The notes under the pieces are model-generated. The model ran no database searches, was not told the DNA's origin, and was given only the letters and a program-made list of their open reading frames with translations. A stretch of DNA of 64,000 nt. Source: Annona cherimola (taxonomy: Eukaryota > Streptophyta > Magnoliopsida > Magnoliales > Annonaceae). The position numbers and the translations under genes were made by a program. The stretch spans positions 8,956,765 to 9,020,764 of the forward strand of contig CM059977.1 of the NCBI GenBank assembly GCA_030490835.1. The letters are read 5' to 3'. The stretch's first letter is position 1; the number at the start of each line of letters is the position of its first letter. Of this stretch, positions 1-11,461 are shown piece after piece.

Positions 1-713
1 ACAAATTCTGCAGGGGGCAGAGAGTGTCCGCCTTAACAGAAACAAACCAATATAATAAACATGGCACCAGCGCGAAGACAGATTATCGTTGGGCATGTGT
101 AATTTCCAAATTTATGTCCAAATCCACTGAAAACGGAAAACGGACGAAAACCCAAATACTCTCAGTTTATATGCTCAACATTCTGAGCGTTACCCAACAC
201 TTCCCAACCAAGTGGAACAAGTCGAACGATGAAGCCGACTCGCAACACTTGAATCAAGATCAATTAACCAAAAATAAATAAATAAAACAAAAATTATCAT
301 CTGGAAGTACCAAGAGAAATACAACTAGGCTAAAAATATGTAGAGGAAAATACAGAAAACAACAAGAAACTTACCCCAATCCTCCATCTTCAACGAAACG
401 ATCTTCCTACTTCCTCAATTTTCGATACGCCCCGATATCAGACAAACTCTCCCTCAAAAAAGTTGATGGTAATACGGAAGGGAAGAAGCGAAGTCTGCAC
501 ACAACAGTCCACACAGGCAATTCATCGAACACACGAGCATTTCCCAGGGAAAAAAAAAGACTAAAAATTCAAAACGAAAACCAGAATCGGAAAATTCACC
601 TGAATAGACCGACTCGAGCCTCTTCTCTTCCTGGCTGGACAGGCGGAAGAGAAAGGATTCGGAGAGAGAAGAGGAGAAGAAGCGTTACCGATGTCTTCTC
701 CGCTGCCTATATA
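1..713 (-). other. 5' end of an unidentified gene (promoter, 5' UTR intron, start codon)
   Basis: Read on the minus strand, a TATATA box (708-713) is followed by a pyrimidine-rich leader that ends in a good donor (CAG before GTGAAT, leader exon about 680-600). After an intron, an acceptor (GTGTGCAG) opens a second exon at 494. Its first ATG is at 387-385, reads Met-Glu-Asp-Trp, and is cut after one more base by donor GTAAGT (GT at 374-373). No ATG precedes it in that exon. This is the layout of a plant gene with an intron in the 5' UTR and a start exon coding only four full codons. The remaining coding sequence lies left of the window or in exons I could not find in bases 1-360, so the product cannot be named. 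Confidence 0.4.
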
Positions 714-2015
714 CCAGGGAAATTTCGAGAGAGGCACAAGAGAAGCAGATCTCTAGGGCTGTCTGGAGACACAGGTGAGCTGAACCGAGAAAATGCGCTC
801 GCCGGCTTTTATGGGGTGAAATTCCGAAGAATAACCGCGCTAGGGTACATCGCGATGGACTATTCTTTCAGAACAACCGCTCCAGATTTTCCATCTACAC
901 CGTCCATCGAGAAAGGATGTCTTCAGAGATAGGGATGGGACCCATAGCACAAATTCTTTGACGCGGATTAAGTGCGCATGAGAGGGGAAATTTTCGTTGC
1001 TTCACGGTGCAAAATTTATTTTTTAAATTTTTTATAAAATTATTAATTCAAATGTATTTAACTTATAAGTTAAGTTTTGCTATTTTTTTAGAGATATATA
1101 TTTTTAATTTTTCAAAGTTGGAGCACCCTGTTTTAAAAAATTTTAAAAATACATGTATACATTTTCAAAAATAATAAAATTTAATTTATAAATTAAATAC
1201 ACATAAATTAATAATTTTATTTAAAATTTTCAAAAAATTTAAAAAAAATGAGTTTTCCACTCATTGGAAGAGCATTCCACCCACAGGAATCAAACATTGT
1301 CGTACGAGCTGAGGATTACTTGACACGAGGATTGCTTCGAGGAAGTTTCCACAGGTGGGTGATTTGATGATTTCTGTTTTATCTTTTAAATTTTAAATCT
1401 AATTTATAATTTTTTAATTAAGAAGATTTTTGCAGTTTGAACTACGCAAAGTAAGTTTTGAACGGTTGAGATCGTCCAAACATTTCTATTCTCATATTTC
1501 AACCAATAAGTATTCGCCAATTGGCACGTGGCTTTCCAGTGCGGGTTCCACATGCTCTGCAAGTAACACGTGTCAGGATGGCATCGCCCGCATCGTATGC
1601 CAGCGGATCCATCTGCCATGTTTGTACAGCGTAGGCAAATGACTTTAGTCAAATGCGAGCCAATTAAATAATGTTCAAATAAATGGAAGAGGATTCATCA
1701 AAAGATAATAATAAATATAAGAGAACAATTAAAATATAAATAATATGAGAAAATTTATTTTGGGAAGCATTTTCAAATTAAACCTTGAAAAATAATTTAT
1801 TTAGATTTATATTTGTTATATAAATAAGACATAATAAATGAAACCTTAGGTAAATGAAACGTATCATAGAAAATGTACATTAGATTAAATTCAAAAATAT
1901 AATTTCTTTGTATCCTAAATTCAATGGAAGGGCTCATCCTAACAACTAATTCCGGTGAATTTAGTTCTTTATAAATATTTAAACCTCAAAAATTTTTAGT
2001 TAGAAATAATATTAA
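714..2015. other. AT-rich intergenic DNA
   Basis: The stretch is upstream of the minus-strand gene at the left edge and is mostly AT-rich. A small inverted repeat lies around 1020-1250 (ATTTAA-rich arms with similar words in opposite orientation) and may be a degraded MITE. Short open frames near 1404-1652 lack codon bias and splice context; I see no gene. Confidence 0.5.
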
Positions 2016-2307
2016 GGGTGTATTTGGAAATGGATAAAACTTTTAATGAAAAGTTGTAGAGAGTAGAAGTTGTCAAATGATGTTATATGATAGGGGATGA
2101 TAGGGGTAATGATGAGAAATAAATAGAATAAAGTTGAAATAGATAGGTTAGTTATGTTGGTAGTTGTGTAGAAGTGATTGAAAAGTAGGATAGTTGTATA
2201 GAAAAATGTGAAGAAATGATTAAAAAATAGAGTTGTTATGGAGAGTGAAAAATTTTAGATTGAAAAGTTTTAACTTGATAACTTTTAATTATTACCAAAC
2301 ACACCTT
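2016..2307 (+). repeat. Tourist-like MITE, copy 1
   Basis: About 290 bp, starting GGGTGTATTTGG and ending CCAAACACACC, flanked on both sides by TTAAG-like sequence. The interior (AGTTGT..., GATAGGTTAGTT, GAAAAGTAGG, GAGAGT) is shared at high similarity with copies at 12255, 36587, 47915 and 56623. The termini and TTA/TAA-like flanks fit PIF/Harbinger Tourist MITEs, but the target duplication is ambiguous because the flank and terminus overlap. Confidence 0.7.
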
Positions 2308-2500
2308 AAGACAACAACAGTAATTGTGAGTTTTTACAACAATAACTTCCATTGTAAAATTAAAAATTATATTTAAGCTTCAAGAAGTTTTGAAAAATTT
2401 AGGTGGATTCAGTTATGAATGAGTTTTACCAACAAATTGAAAAGGAAAATCAAAAAAATACAAAGGGCTTTGGCTCAATTTGGTTTCAAATGTAAAAATT

Positions 2501-2797
2501 TGGGTAATTTGCAAATATACTTACTTACTTGGATTAAATTAAAAATACATTCATATAATTTCAAAAATTACAAATAACCACCACATAGTGATACCCACAT
2601 AGTTTATATATTTTTGAAAATATACTCATGTAATAATGATGCAGTAACAGTGTCGTAACTCGTAATAGCGTGAGTATATTTGTAATTATTGTTAAACTAT
2701 ATGAAGTTATTTATAATTTCTAAAACTTTGTAATTATATTTGCAGTTTGGTAAAATTAAGTAGATAGATTTGTTGCAAATTATCCTAAAAATTTTAA
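2501..2797. repeat. Foldback element with long inverted arms
   Basis: The left arm (beginning GGGTAATTTGCAAATATA) and the reverse complement of the right arm (beginning TAGGATAATTTGCAACAAAT) match over tens of bases, with interior words such as TTCATATAATTTC on both sides. This makes a roughly 290-bp foldback without coding potential. Arm structure resembles the element at 37431-37856, so the two may be one Mutator-like superfamily. Confidence 0.5.
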
Positions 2798-5700
2798 AAG
2801 ATTGTCAATGTGATAAGTGCAAATAGGGTGGAATCGGGTTTGACGATTTTTGTTTTGCAGGTTGGAAGATAAATTTTTACCTTAATTTATTTTAGAAACA
2901 TCAATGTAGTCTATTTATAAAAATCTCCACCCAAACCCTAATCAACATGCACAAATCAGTTTAGGAGCTAGTGAAGTGAATTAGTTGCAAGTTAAAAACA
3001 AATTGAATAGCAAAAATTAGAAAAGATAAACTATTTAAAATGTAATCATAAATAATCAACAAAGAGTCAAAAACTTACAATAGTACTAGCGATATACTTG
3101 AATTTAAGAATTAGATTTTATATTTATTTTTAATTAAAATATTGGTTCTATTAGTAATAGTTATATATAACTCATAAAATAAAATCAATAAAAATGTTAA
3201 CTTTTTATCTTACATATTGTAAATAAGTTATGCAAATTGATGAGTTGAATGTATGCGATAATCAAGTTATCATGGACCTAGTAAATTTTCTATTACTTAT
3301 CAGCATATCAAAAATATATAGTGTCACAAGCAGCAACTTTTTTATTGTATATTCGCATCATATTTAACTAATATTATAATCAAGCTAAGATAGTTCTTAC
3401 AATTTATTAGAGAAAAACCACAATTTTTTAAATATCAACAAAGTATATTACAAGGTGTCAAATATAATTGGGAGGCATAACTCCCAAATCCTGAAATCCA
3501 GGAGTTGAATGTGGGACGCTGAAACTTACATCACTAAATATTAATCAAATACCACATATATTCATTCCCTTCTTTATCGTTAGTTAACTCACAAAATAAT
3601 TTTAAAAAACCCAAAATAACCCCAAAATCATTCCACCCTGGCTTCATCAAAAAAGAGTTCACGGCCTTGTCGAAAAATGCAAGGGAAGATTCTGTAGTGG
3701 TCGCCCACTGGGGACTGTCGATCAACGATATTCGCTCGCCGTTCCGACTCCAACGACATACGCATCGAACCGGACCTTCTTCTCCGGCCACAAAATCACG
3801 CAAGAACAGCTCTCACCATTCTTATTCTGCATCATCAGTGGAAATGCACGTCTGTTGCTTGCTCTGACACCTCTTTCTTCCTCATAGTTGGCAGAAAATT
3901 CACTCGCTTCAGCTCCTCCACATTGGAAATCGGTCAACATCTGTCGCCTTCTTGAAGAGTTATATAGCCCACCATGGCTGTTTATACGCTGCCATCCATA
4001 TATATATTTCAGTCAATCAGTAGATAAGATCCATGCTGTGAATTAGCACCCAAATCTGCTATATATGACATCTACGCATCTACGTCCGGCCATAAAATTC
4101 AACGGTGTAAATCTAAATGCGAGCCACACGAAATTCCGTGCTTTGCCAGAGCGCTATACCAGAATAGGTCATGTTCCAAATTACTAAGCACCCACCCGTT
4201 GTAGCCATGGCTGCAGCTTTTATAGCTGCGCGCCGACGAGTGTCCGTCGAGAGGTATCTCTGACTCCGACCACCACAATGCCATGCGCCACCACAAACCC
4301 CAAAGTGTCATACTGGATCATTCTCCAGCGTTCAACAGCCTAAAAGTGAAAACCCAACCTCTGGCCGCCGGTGTCGCTATCGTCGACGATGGTTTTAATA
4401 CCTGGGCTTGAACCCATCATGGCATCTAGTAAAACACCTATCCCCAAAGACAGCAAGCCACCATCCAGCCATCGTTTATGCATAGTAACTCTCTGTGTGG
4501 ACTGGGATATGCACCCAGTCGACAAAACGGCGAACTATACCGTCCGATCCTCACAGCCAGGAACCCACCTCAGCGAAAAAAAATCATTCTCTCTCCGCTA
4601 ACAGGCACCACGACACGAATGTTATCTCCTTCGACGCCGACGAGTTCCAGAAAGAAATCCAATGGCTGCAGCCTCTGGTCAGTTGCTATGTTGCCGTCGA
4701 AAATCGATTCCGGTCATTCCATCCCCTCATGCTTCTAAGTTCTAGTGGCTATCGACAGGATCCACAGCCATCCCAAATCTGCTTGATATAATCTCAGCCG
4801 ATTACAAGAAGATCCCCAGATCAAGTAAAAGTATTTCGGCATTTTAGCCTAATGAAATATATGCAAATGGCCGTTTTTGACGTTCGCAAAGGTACGTGTA
4901 TCTGTGTGTGTGTGTGTGTTTGACATGATTGTATATGTGGTATTTGATTGGTACTTAATTGGCATATTTGTCATTCTTGAGATATGTTAAATGTAATGGG
5001 TATGTTGAGAATAAAGACTTATTTTAATTATAAAATAAATTTATGTAACGGATTAGATCATTAGATGTAACATCTATATAAAGCATCTTCGTTAAAATAA
5101 TGAAAACATTCTGAGATGCTATTATTCATGTACGTCGACGTAATTTGAGTAGGATTAGGCAATCGCGAGGCGTAGACCTAACTCCTAAGAGTACAAATGT
5201 GCAAATCCACGTACTAATGAATCAACAATTAAATTAAAAGTAATGATTAATTTTGATAATTCATTGATCGGTAATAAGAATAAAAATAAACGAACTTTTA
5301 AATATCATTAAATAAAGTTTAAACTAATGTTGGATTTAGGACAATCTTCATTTCTCACCTCAATTTATTATATTTTATAATTTTTAAATACTTTTAATTA
5401 TTATTAACATCAGTCCAATCATGTGTATACATATGTCCATGGAGAACACAAGCACATGCATGGATATGAGAATATATTATATTTGGCTAACATTTTGCAA
5501 AACATCTTTTAATTTTTGCAGCATTTAGTCAAGTATTTGTAGTTAAAATTTTATTACTATTTGCAATTAAAATTTAATAGCTATATAAAATGTTGATGTA
5601 AAAATAACTACATTTAACCAAATATTATTATTCAAATGCAACTAATAATTATACGTAGTTAAATATTTAATTATTGTCAAAACATGTCTAATGCAAATAA

Positions 5701-6197
5701 ATACACATTATTTGCGGGCAAAAAAAAAGCTAGATTCAGTAAAAATATTATAGTGAGTAAATGCCTTTACCCGTATTTATTTAAAAAAGAAATTAGTTAA
5801 GACCTATAGGCAGGTCGCATGAGAACATTCCTTTTCTTTCTTTCTTTTTTTTTCTTTTTTTTTTTTTTTCTGATCATGCTAGACCAATTGATTCAGGGAA
5901 ATAGAGACTAAGCATCACGGATTTAAATGCATGCATGTGAAAGAAATTAGAGCCAGGTGGAAGAAAACTAAGGATTGAAGCGGTTTGAGAAAATGCAAAA
6001 ACCGTCTGCAGAAGCGGTCAGACGCAAGAGAACCACTCGATCATCCGTCAAAGACGCTCTCTCCCCTCCAACGTCTGCTCTGTTTTTTCCGAGGAACGAA
6101 CGGACGAGAGAAATGGTTGACGAATTATAACGGACGGCAAGAGCAAGGCACGAGTAAAACAAGATGAACCACTCCCTCCTCCATCTTAATTTCCCGC
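2798..6197. other. Intergenic region with one unexplained mixed-composition block
   Basis: Mostly AT-rich. The block 3530-4800 is less AT-rich and has several short open frames on both strands (for example minus 3534-3803 and 3722-3940, plus 4371-4601 and 4495-4791). I recognise no domain in them and could not chain them with splice sites, so it may be a decayed gene or captured sequence. Bases 4901-4919 hold a GT microsatellite. Around 5480-5740 there are repeated GTAGTTAAA/TTTAACTAC-type words in opposite orientations, also present in intron 1 of the next gene. Confidence 0.4.
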
Positions 6198-6205
6198 TAT
6201 AAAAA
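6198..6205 (+). promoter_or_regulatory. TATA box of the SKU5-similar gene
   Basis: TATAAAAA followed at once by a CT-repeat tract (6206-6222), about 180 bp upstream of the ATG at 6386. Spacing gives a transcription start near 6230 and a 5' UTR of about 150 bases. CT-rich leaders after a TATA box are common in plant promoters. Confidence 0.65.
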
Positions 6206-6385
6206 CTCTCTCTCTCTCTCTTGTTTCTTCATTCCGCCATTAATTCCCCCACATAACATAGCATGCAGAAGAAAAGAATCCTCTTCTGCTCTCCTCCTTA
6301 TAATTAAATATTTCCATTCTTTCTTTATTCTTCTAAATCTTATTTCTTTATTATAGATTTTTTTTTTAGTTTTAAATATTGTATT

Positions 6386-8765
6386 ATGATGGGGAAGCAA
6401 TCGGGTGAATTAAATGTAGTATTATTAGTGGGTGTACTTGTGCTGTGGGCGGGGGCGACGGTGAAAGCGGAAGACCCATATCTGTTCTTCGAGTGGAAGG
6501 TTACATGGGGCGACATCTCTCCGTTGGGGACGCCCCAGAAGGGCATTCTCATCAACGGCGAATTCCCAGGTCCCAACATCAATTCCACCACCAACAACAA
6601 CATCGTCATCAATGTCTTCAACCAGCTCGATGAGCCTATTCTCTTCACATGGTAATTAATACTTTTAATTTAATTTAATTTAATTCAATACATACATACG
6701 CTACTACAAGAAAATGTGTATACTTGGCCAACTTTTGCAGCCAAAATTTCAATTTGGCTATGCGTTAGTCAAATGAAGTTAAAGATTTAATTGCATTGGA
6801 TTCCATGCTTTCAAAAAAAAAAATTATTACTTTTGGTAGTCAAATTTTAATATCTACTTTAAATGTAATTTTTTATTAATATATATTATTCATATTACAA
6901 TAAAGCACGATCATAACCCTCAAACAATAATAAAAGAATATGTATACTCCCACAACTAAAGGAAACCGGGGAAGACTTTGGAATGCTAAACCTTCAGCCA
7001 AACAGGTCTTGTTGCCACTGCGCGGCTAGCACATGCGGCTACTTCAAATGTACTTTTGGTTGCATTAAATATAAAAAAAAATTACATCTAATTAATGTCA
7101 TCATTCAAAAAATACTAATTATTTGTGACTAAATAGTTATTTGTAGTAAAAATATATCTAGTGCAATTAAATTTATATTATATGTCAAAAAACATAAATT
7201 TATTGAATGATGTAGCGGTATAATAGATATAGCCATTTTGAATCCTTGCTTCCTTCCCTGGGCATTCATCCGTGCAGGAATGGAATCCAGCAAAGGAAGA
7301 ATTCATGGATGGATGGGACGCTCGGAACGCAATGCCCCATCGAGCCTGGCACCAACTACACGTACCATTTCCAGGTGAAGGACCAGATCGGCAGCTTCCA
7401 CTACTACCCCACCACCTCCATACACAGGGCCCTGGGCGGCTTCGGTGGCCTCCGCGTGAACAGCCGCCTCCTCATCCCTGTCCCCTTCGACCCCCCGGCC
7501 GACGACTACACCCTCCTCATCGGCGACTGGTACGCGAAGAACCTCGACGTGCTGAAGAACTTCCTGGATAGCGGCCGCTCCCTGGGCCGGCCCGACGGCC
7601 TCCTCATCAACGGGCAGCAGGGGAAGGGAGACGGGAGCGAGAAGCCCATGTTCACGATGGAGGCCGGGAAGACGTATCGATACAGATTCTGCAACGTGGG
7701 GCTGAAGAACTCCGTCAATGTGCGGATCCAAGGGCACCAGATGAGGCTGGTGGAGCTGGAAGGTTCACACACGGTGCAGAACGTGTACGAGTCCCTCGAC
7801 ATCCACCTCGGCCAGTGCTTCTCCGTTCTTGTCGACGCCAACCAGGAGGCCAAGGGCTACTACATCGCCGCTTCCACCCGATTCACCAAGGAAGTCCTCA
7901 AGGCCTTCGCCGTCGTTCAGTACGCCGGCTCCAGCACCCCGCCGTCCACCTCCATTCCCGAGGGCCCCACCGGCTGGGCTTGGTCGCTCAATCAGTTCCG
8001 CTCCTACAGGTGGAATCTGACGGCAAGCGCCGCCCGCCCCAACCCCCAGGGCTCCTACCACTACGGCTCCATCAACATCACCCGCACCATCAAGTTCGTC
8101 AACTCCGCCGGCCAGGTCGACGGCAAGCTCCGCTACGCCATTAACGGCGCTTCCCACACCGATCCCCCCACCCCGCTCAAGCTTGCCGAGTACTTCGGCA
8201 TCGCCTCCCAACTGTTCAAGTACGACACCATCCCCGACGACCCCTCCGGCCTCAGCGACAACGCCCAGATCACCCTGCAACCCATCGTCATCAACGGCAC
8301 CTTCCGCAACTTCGTCGAACTCGTCTTCGAGAACCATGAGAAGAGCGTGCAGTCGTGGCATTTGGATGGCTACTCCTTCTTCGCAGTTGGGTGTGTATTT
8401 CTATGTAATTTTAAAACAGAAATTAGTTAATAATAACAATACTTAATGCAATTAATGCATGCAGGATGGAACCAGGGAAGTGGACGGAGGCAAGCCGAAA
8501 GAACTACAATCTTCTTGATGCAGTGAGCCGTCACACAATCCAAGTGTACCCCAAGTCGTGGTCAGCGGCTCTTTTGACGTTGGATAATGCAGGGATGTGG
8601 AACCTGAGGTCGCAAGCACTGGAGAGGGAGTACCTTGGCCAGCGGCTCTATTTCAGCCTACTCTCCCCGGCTCGCTCTCTCAGGGACGAATATAACATGC
8701 CAGATCAAACTCCCTTGTGTGGCTTGGTCAAGGGCGTGCCAGCCCCACCTCCTTACAGCATGTAA
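6386..8765 (+). CDS. SKU5-similar multicopper-oxidase-like protein, pollen NTP303/Bp10 type
   Basis: Three exons, 6386-6651, 7278-8390 and 8465-8765, all with GT/AG introns, give 559 residues, the usual family length. The first junction splits the Trp of the FTWNGIQQRKNSW motif. Residues 1 to about 28 form a signal peptide (hydrophobic LNVVLLVGVLVLWAG). Three cupredoxin domains follow (about 30-145, 155-300, 380-520). Copper-ligand positions of ascorbate oxidase are replaced (WNGI for WHGI; HLDGYSFFAV near the C-terminus), as known for SKS proteins, so an oxidase reaction is unlikely. The end (SLRDEYNMP...LCGLVKG...PPPYSM) and exon-3 start (MEPGKW) match the pollen clade NTP303/Bp10/SKS11-14, extracellular glycoproteins linked to pollen tube growth. 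NxS/NxT sites are visible (NST, NYT, NLT, NIT, NGT). No GPI-anchor tail is evident. Exon 2 is strikingly G/C-ended. The clade is clear; an exact symbol is not assigned. Confidence 0.93.
6652..7277 (+). other. Intron 1 of the SKU5-similar gene with a CACTA-like terminus
   Basis: The 626-base intron is AT-rich. At 6701-6714 it contains CTACTACAAGAAAA, one base off the CACTACAAGAAA terminus of plant CACTA (En/Spm) transposons. Downstream words (ATAGTTATTTGTAGT, TCTAGTGCAATTAAA) also occur near 5520-5700. I found no matching opposite terminus (TTTCTTGTAGTG), so this is at most an element remnant. Confidence 0.35.
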
Positions 8766-8910
8766 GCAGCCATGTGTGCACCATATCGAGATCGACATCG
8801 ACCGGTAAAGTGGGGCTGCTGGGAGTGGGAGTGAGATGGAGAGAGGTCATAGCCACAATAAGGCTAAGCTTATTAGGAAAGGGGGGAAAATCATAGAAGG
8901 AAGCAGACGA

Positions 8911-8916
8911 AATAAA
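8911..8916 (+). terminator. Likely poly(A) signal of the SKU5-similar gene
   Basis: AATAAA 146 bases after the stop codon. The sequence remains non-coding with T-rich stretches near 9000-9070, where cleavage would be expected. Confidence 0.4.
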
Positions 8917-11134
8917 GGGCCCTTGTGGGGTTGGATGGAGCCAAGCTGCTGATCTGTGCCACTTGGGACTTGTATGTCACATCATAGTGTCTCTGTCAGC
9001 CCGCATCAAGATACATTCTTTGTCGTCGTAAATACTTGTAATGCAATATCGAGAGCATATTATTCTTTTTTCGACATATAAATGAAGATTAATTTTTCAA
9101 TGCTTTCTTTTCAAATCAAGCTTAATTAAGCGCGCGCGCTCTCTCTTTCTGAAATGGAGGACGGGAGGAAAAAAAGAGAGAGAAAGAGAGTTTTTCTAGA
9201 AGAAACCAAGTTTGCTTTTTGGCAGCTAGCTTTTGATTCTTGATGATTTTACTTATCTAACAGTCACTTTATTTTATATATATATATTAGGAGTCATGCA
9301 TATGGATTAGATGAACGTCATTAATACAGCACTAATGATTCATAAAAACCTGCAATAAGCCCATTAATTAATAACTTAATCACAATATTGTTACATATAT
9401 ACCTAGCTAGCTACCATGCCTTCTATTCTAAAGAATTTTTTACATGGTGGTGACGTTACTTATAGGCAATATTACTTCGAAAATGAGAGATAACTTAAGT
9501 ACTCAAAAACCCTAAGCTTCTATACCTAAGGCGGAAATCTTACCAGCTGCATTAGTCACGTAATAGTTGTATGCCCAGCTACCTAATTGGCTACAAATTG
9601 GTATAGGAGATGATGGAAGGATTAAGGCTTATTTCTTGTTGAACTGCTAATTGAGAAATATATTATGTCCCCTCTCTCTTTGATTTTTTTTTTTTTAAAA
9701 TTTTTGTTAGCATGGCGAAATTGCTTCTGTTAAAATTCGTTATTTATAGGTCTTAAAAGGTCATAGCGTTAGATCCCACTCATTCGTTAATTAGATTTTT
9801 AAAATCTACATTAAGGCAAATACAACGATGAAACATATTAGCAGGACAATAGATAATGAATTGTCATACGTCTTAGAAAATTGAAGAACGTAAGCCAAAT
9901 TAAGCGTCAATTTTTTAATGATATATTAGCAAGAGGTAAAACAAAATCACGAGTGCAGATTTTCCTAAATAATTGGAAAAACAGTTTTAAACAATTGCGA
10001 AATGAAATGAACGCTCAGATTTAGTCGAAAGGTTCTCTAAGCTAGTAAAAGCTTTCTTCCTCGAGGTAGGCCAAAAATAAATAAATAAGGAAATATCATA
10101 TTTGAGTTTTTCAACAAATATTGGAAAGGAATTTGTAAAAAATGACCCATTCAAGGGGGATTGATAGATGCTTCCTCAACAAAATATTACATGTGGGATT
10201 CCACCCATTGCAAAAAAAATTTTAAAAGATATATTTGAAAAATGATAAAACTTTTGAATAAAAAATACTGCGTAAAAGTTTCAAATTGAAAAAAAAATTC
10301 TATGGGTACTTGTATAAAAAAAATTGAAAGATAAAATAATTATATAGAAAATATTAAAAAATAGAATAGCAACTCTGCTTAGCACCACACATAGACAGGG
10401 ACCATGCAGAATGCATGATGACTGAGTAGTCATGAAACCGATTGGACGGCCAAAGGCTCGCAAGGACTAAATAAATACCAGGCTGCTAGATGTAAACGCC
10501 TCCTGCAGATGGCAATAAGAATACCATGTATTCCATCATTCGTCGAATGCCACATTAAGATCCAAATTAAGCACATTCAAGCATATCTTTAGTTTTATTA
10601 ATATTATTATTAACACACATAAACTCTATACTTTTACCTGTAATTATGAAACTAGAAGCTATATTCACGACACTGTCAGGTGCCTCGCCGGCTTATCATC
10701 CAACGTCAGTGACAGATTTAAAAAAAAAATTTGAAAAAAAAAAAAAATTGATTCGGTAACAGAAATAGAAGGAAAAGAATTAACTCGTTACTAAGCTGTG
10801 GACAGAAAATACAGCAATAGATCCAAATAGCAATGTCAGTTCCCAGCAAGACCTTAAATTTTTCATGGGCTCTGGCAGTAACAAACAACACATGGACTCA
10901 GAAAACAAAAAACAAAAATGGAGGGAGGAACTCAGGATAATATACCGTCAATGAGACCGACGCGGGGAAAGAATCAATCTAAATGAATATAATCCGGCAA
11001 CACAGTTGGGACGCCGGTCCAACAATCATTATCTATCTATATCACAGGAAACAAATGGCAATTGAATATCCGGACCGTCCCTGCAACAAGGCCAATTTAC
11101 AAAATCATGCCTTCCTCCTAAAGCTATCATCATC
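8917..11134. other. Intergenic DNA between the SKU5-similar gene and GAUT7
   Basis: AT-rich with a short GC/TC microsatellite near 9131-9147. Bases 10222-10385 look like a truncated, decayed copy of the Tourist-like MITE (words AAAACTTTTGAATAAAAA, AATTATATAGAAAATATTAAAAAATAGAATAG reduced to fragments). No gene seen. Confidence 0.4.
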
Positions 11135-11260
11135 CTAACTGTTGTACAGTATTAAACTCTCCTGCACCCAGAGCTTTTCTGGGGGGGCCTTCTCAAACTT
11201 GACTTCCTGAAGCAGTGGCAGAGGCCGCGGCAGGTTGTCACAAAAGCTCTCTTCCTCCAC
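11135..11260 (-). other. Exon-like open segment downstream of GAUT7
   Basis: On the minus strand, an acceptor-like GCATATAG precedes a 41-codon open segment starting Val-Glu-Glu-Glu-Ser-Phe-Cys and ending in TAG at 11137-11135. Its composition (LPRPLPLLQEVKFEKAPP, then KLWVQE) looks coding, unlike the flanks. It lies beyond the apparent GAUT7 poly(A) signal. It could be an alternative last exon, a relic of another gene, or chance. No family recognised. Confidence 0.25.
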
Positions 11261-11300
11261 CTATATGCAATCACAATGCTCGGTCATGATCTAAACAATT

Positions 11301-11306
11301 TTTATT
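11301..11306 (-). terminator. Likely poly(A) signal of GAUT7
   Basis: AATAAA on the minus strand, about 155 bases after the GAUT7 stop, in an otherwise open 3' UTR-like stretch. Confidence 0.45.
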
Positions 11307-11461
11307 GCTGAAAACCTTCTCTCGGTCGTTACAGGATTAATGGTTGCTGCCGAAATAGGTACACAGCCAGGACATGGATGAGCTTGCTCCTCGATCCGTC
11401 TTCCTGCAGCTTGCTATCTGTGCCCCCAAATTCCAGATCCTGACATGTCAGCTGTCGGTTG

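Noticed and set aside
7303..8361. Long minus-strand and alternate-frame open stretches over the second exon of the SKU5-similar gene
   Set aside because: They arise because the real exon is very G/C-rich at third positions; Pro/Arg/Gly-rich products have no domain and the sense frame is clearly the gene.
6386..8765. Active L-ascorbate oxidase
   Set aside because: The copper-binding histidines are replaced at the positions that can be read, so the SKS (non-copper) assignment is preferred.
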